A stretch of 14,331 nucleotides of DNA from Bacteroidales bacterium UBA3623 (GTDB lineage: Bacteria; Bacteroidota; Bacteroidia; Bacteroidales; UBA932): positions 1 to 14,331 of the forward strand of contig DFLI01000079.1 of NCBI GenBank assembly GCA_002373715.1, written 5' to 3'. The notes under the pieces are model-generated. The model did no database searches and was not told where the DNA came from. It saw only the letters and a program-made list of their open reading frames with translations. This document shows positions 14,252-14,331 of this stretch, one piece after another. The position numbers and the translations under genes are program-made. The first letter of the stretch is position 1; each line of letters starts with the position of its first letter.

Positions 14252-14331
14252 ATGCGTCAATTAAAGATTACCAAGTCCATCACCAACCGCGAGAGCGCGT
14301 CCCTGGACAAGTACCTGCAGGAAATCGGCCG
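14252..14331 (+). CDS. rpoD: Housekeeping sigma factor RpoD (sigma-70/SigA), 5' end only
   Basis: The ATG at 14252 opens a frame to the window edge that begins MRQLKITKSITNRE and continues with SASLDKYLQEIG. This is the characteristic start of the short primary sigma factor of Bacteroidota, which lacks the long region 1.1 of E. coli RpoD and goes directly into region 1.2 (the Leu-Asp-Lys-Tyr-Leu-Gln-Glu-Ile-Gly part). It directs core RNA polymerase to the TAnnTTTG promoters seen in this window. Only 26 codons are present, so regions 2-4 cannot be checked. From memory, an htrA-rpoD neighbourhood also occurs in Bacteroides. Confidence 0.93.
   Translation, partial: MRQLKITKSITNRESASLDKYLQEIG

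Noticed and set aside
1..14331. CRISPR arrays, tRNA/rRNA genes, insertion sequences, att sites, toxin-antitoxin or defence islands
   Set aside because: No repeat-spacer pattern, RNA-gene signature, transposase or integrase protein, or terminal inverted repeats were found; coding density is high and composition looks even.

Overview
The window reads as chromosomal DNA from a fairly GC-rich member of the Bacteroidota, most likely Bacteroidales. The evidence is the -7 promoter element TAnnTTTG (as TATCTTTG at 2532-2539, 3984-3991 and 6828-6835), the lack of Shine-Dalgarno-like start regions, Bacteroidota-style proteins (short RecQ, golvesin-domain amidase, CBM9-like protein, VanZ-like protein), and the recognisable N-terminus of a housekeeping sigma factor at the right edge. 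The species cannot be named from this. No rRNA, tRNA, CRISPR array, insertion sequence or prophage gene is visible, and no gene-free stretch exceeds 80 bases.

Layout: on the minus strand, recQ (2504-642) is followed with no gap by a MATE-family transporter that runs off the left edge. A 39-bp divergent promoter region separates recQ from ybaK (2544-3014, plus), a trans-editing aminoacyl-tRNA deacylase. ybaK overlaps tail-to-tail with a secreted M28-fold protein (3995-3009, minus) that has lost most of its metal-binding and catalytic residues. A 31-bp divergent region leads to a plus-strand run: a secreted TPR protein (4027-6021) overlapping a WalJ/YycJ-type metallo-beta-lactamase-fold protein (6018-6815). 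Next comes a tightly overlapping four-gene cluster: an ABC exporter (6842-8692), a CBM9-like protein (8689-9336), a VanZ-like membrane protein (9336-9731) and a large secreted amidase with an inserted golvesin-like domain (9728-12661). An HtrA/Deg serine protease (12721-14175) follows with its own hairpin leader and a strong intrinsic terminator. The window ends in the first 26 codons of rpoD.

Functionally, recQ and ybaK are housekeeping genes for DNA repair and translation quality control. The block from about 4.0 to 14.2 kb leans towards the cell envelope: exported TPR protein, WalJ homologue, lipid/drug-type ABC exporter, VanZ-like protein, peptidoglycan amidase and periplasmic protease. 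This is inferred from domains and gene order, not proven.

The most noteworthy signals are: several genes whose -7 elements lie only 4-6 nt before the ATG, which predicts leaderless or nearly leaderless mRNAs; the degenerate M28 active site; the amidase split by an inserted domain between its zinc ligands; and a 5' stem-loop ending exactly at the htrA start codon. I see no clear evidence of a wholly new defence or mobile system.
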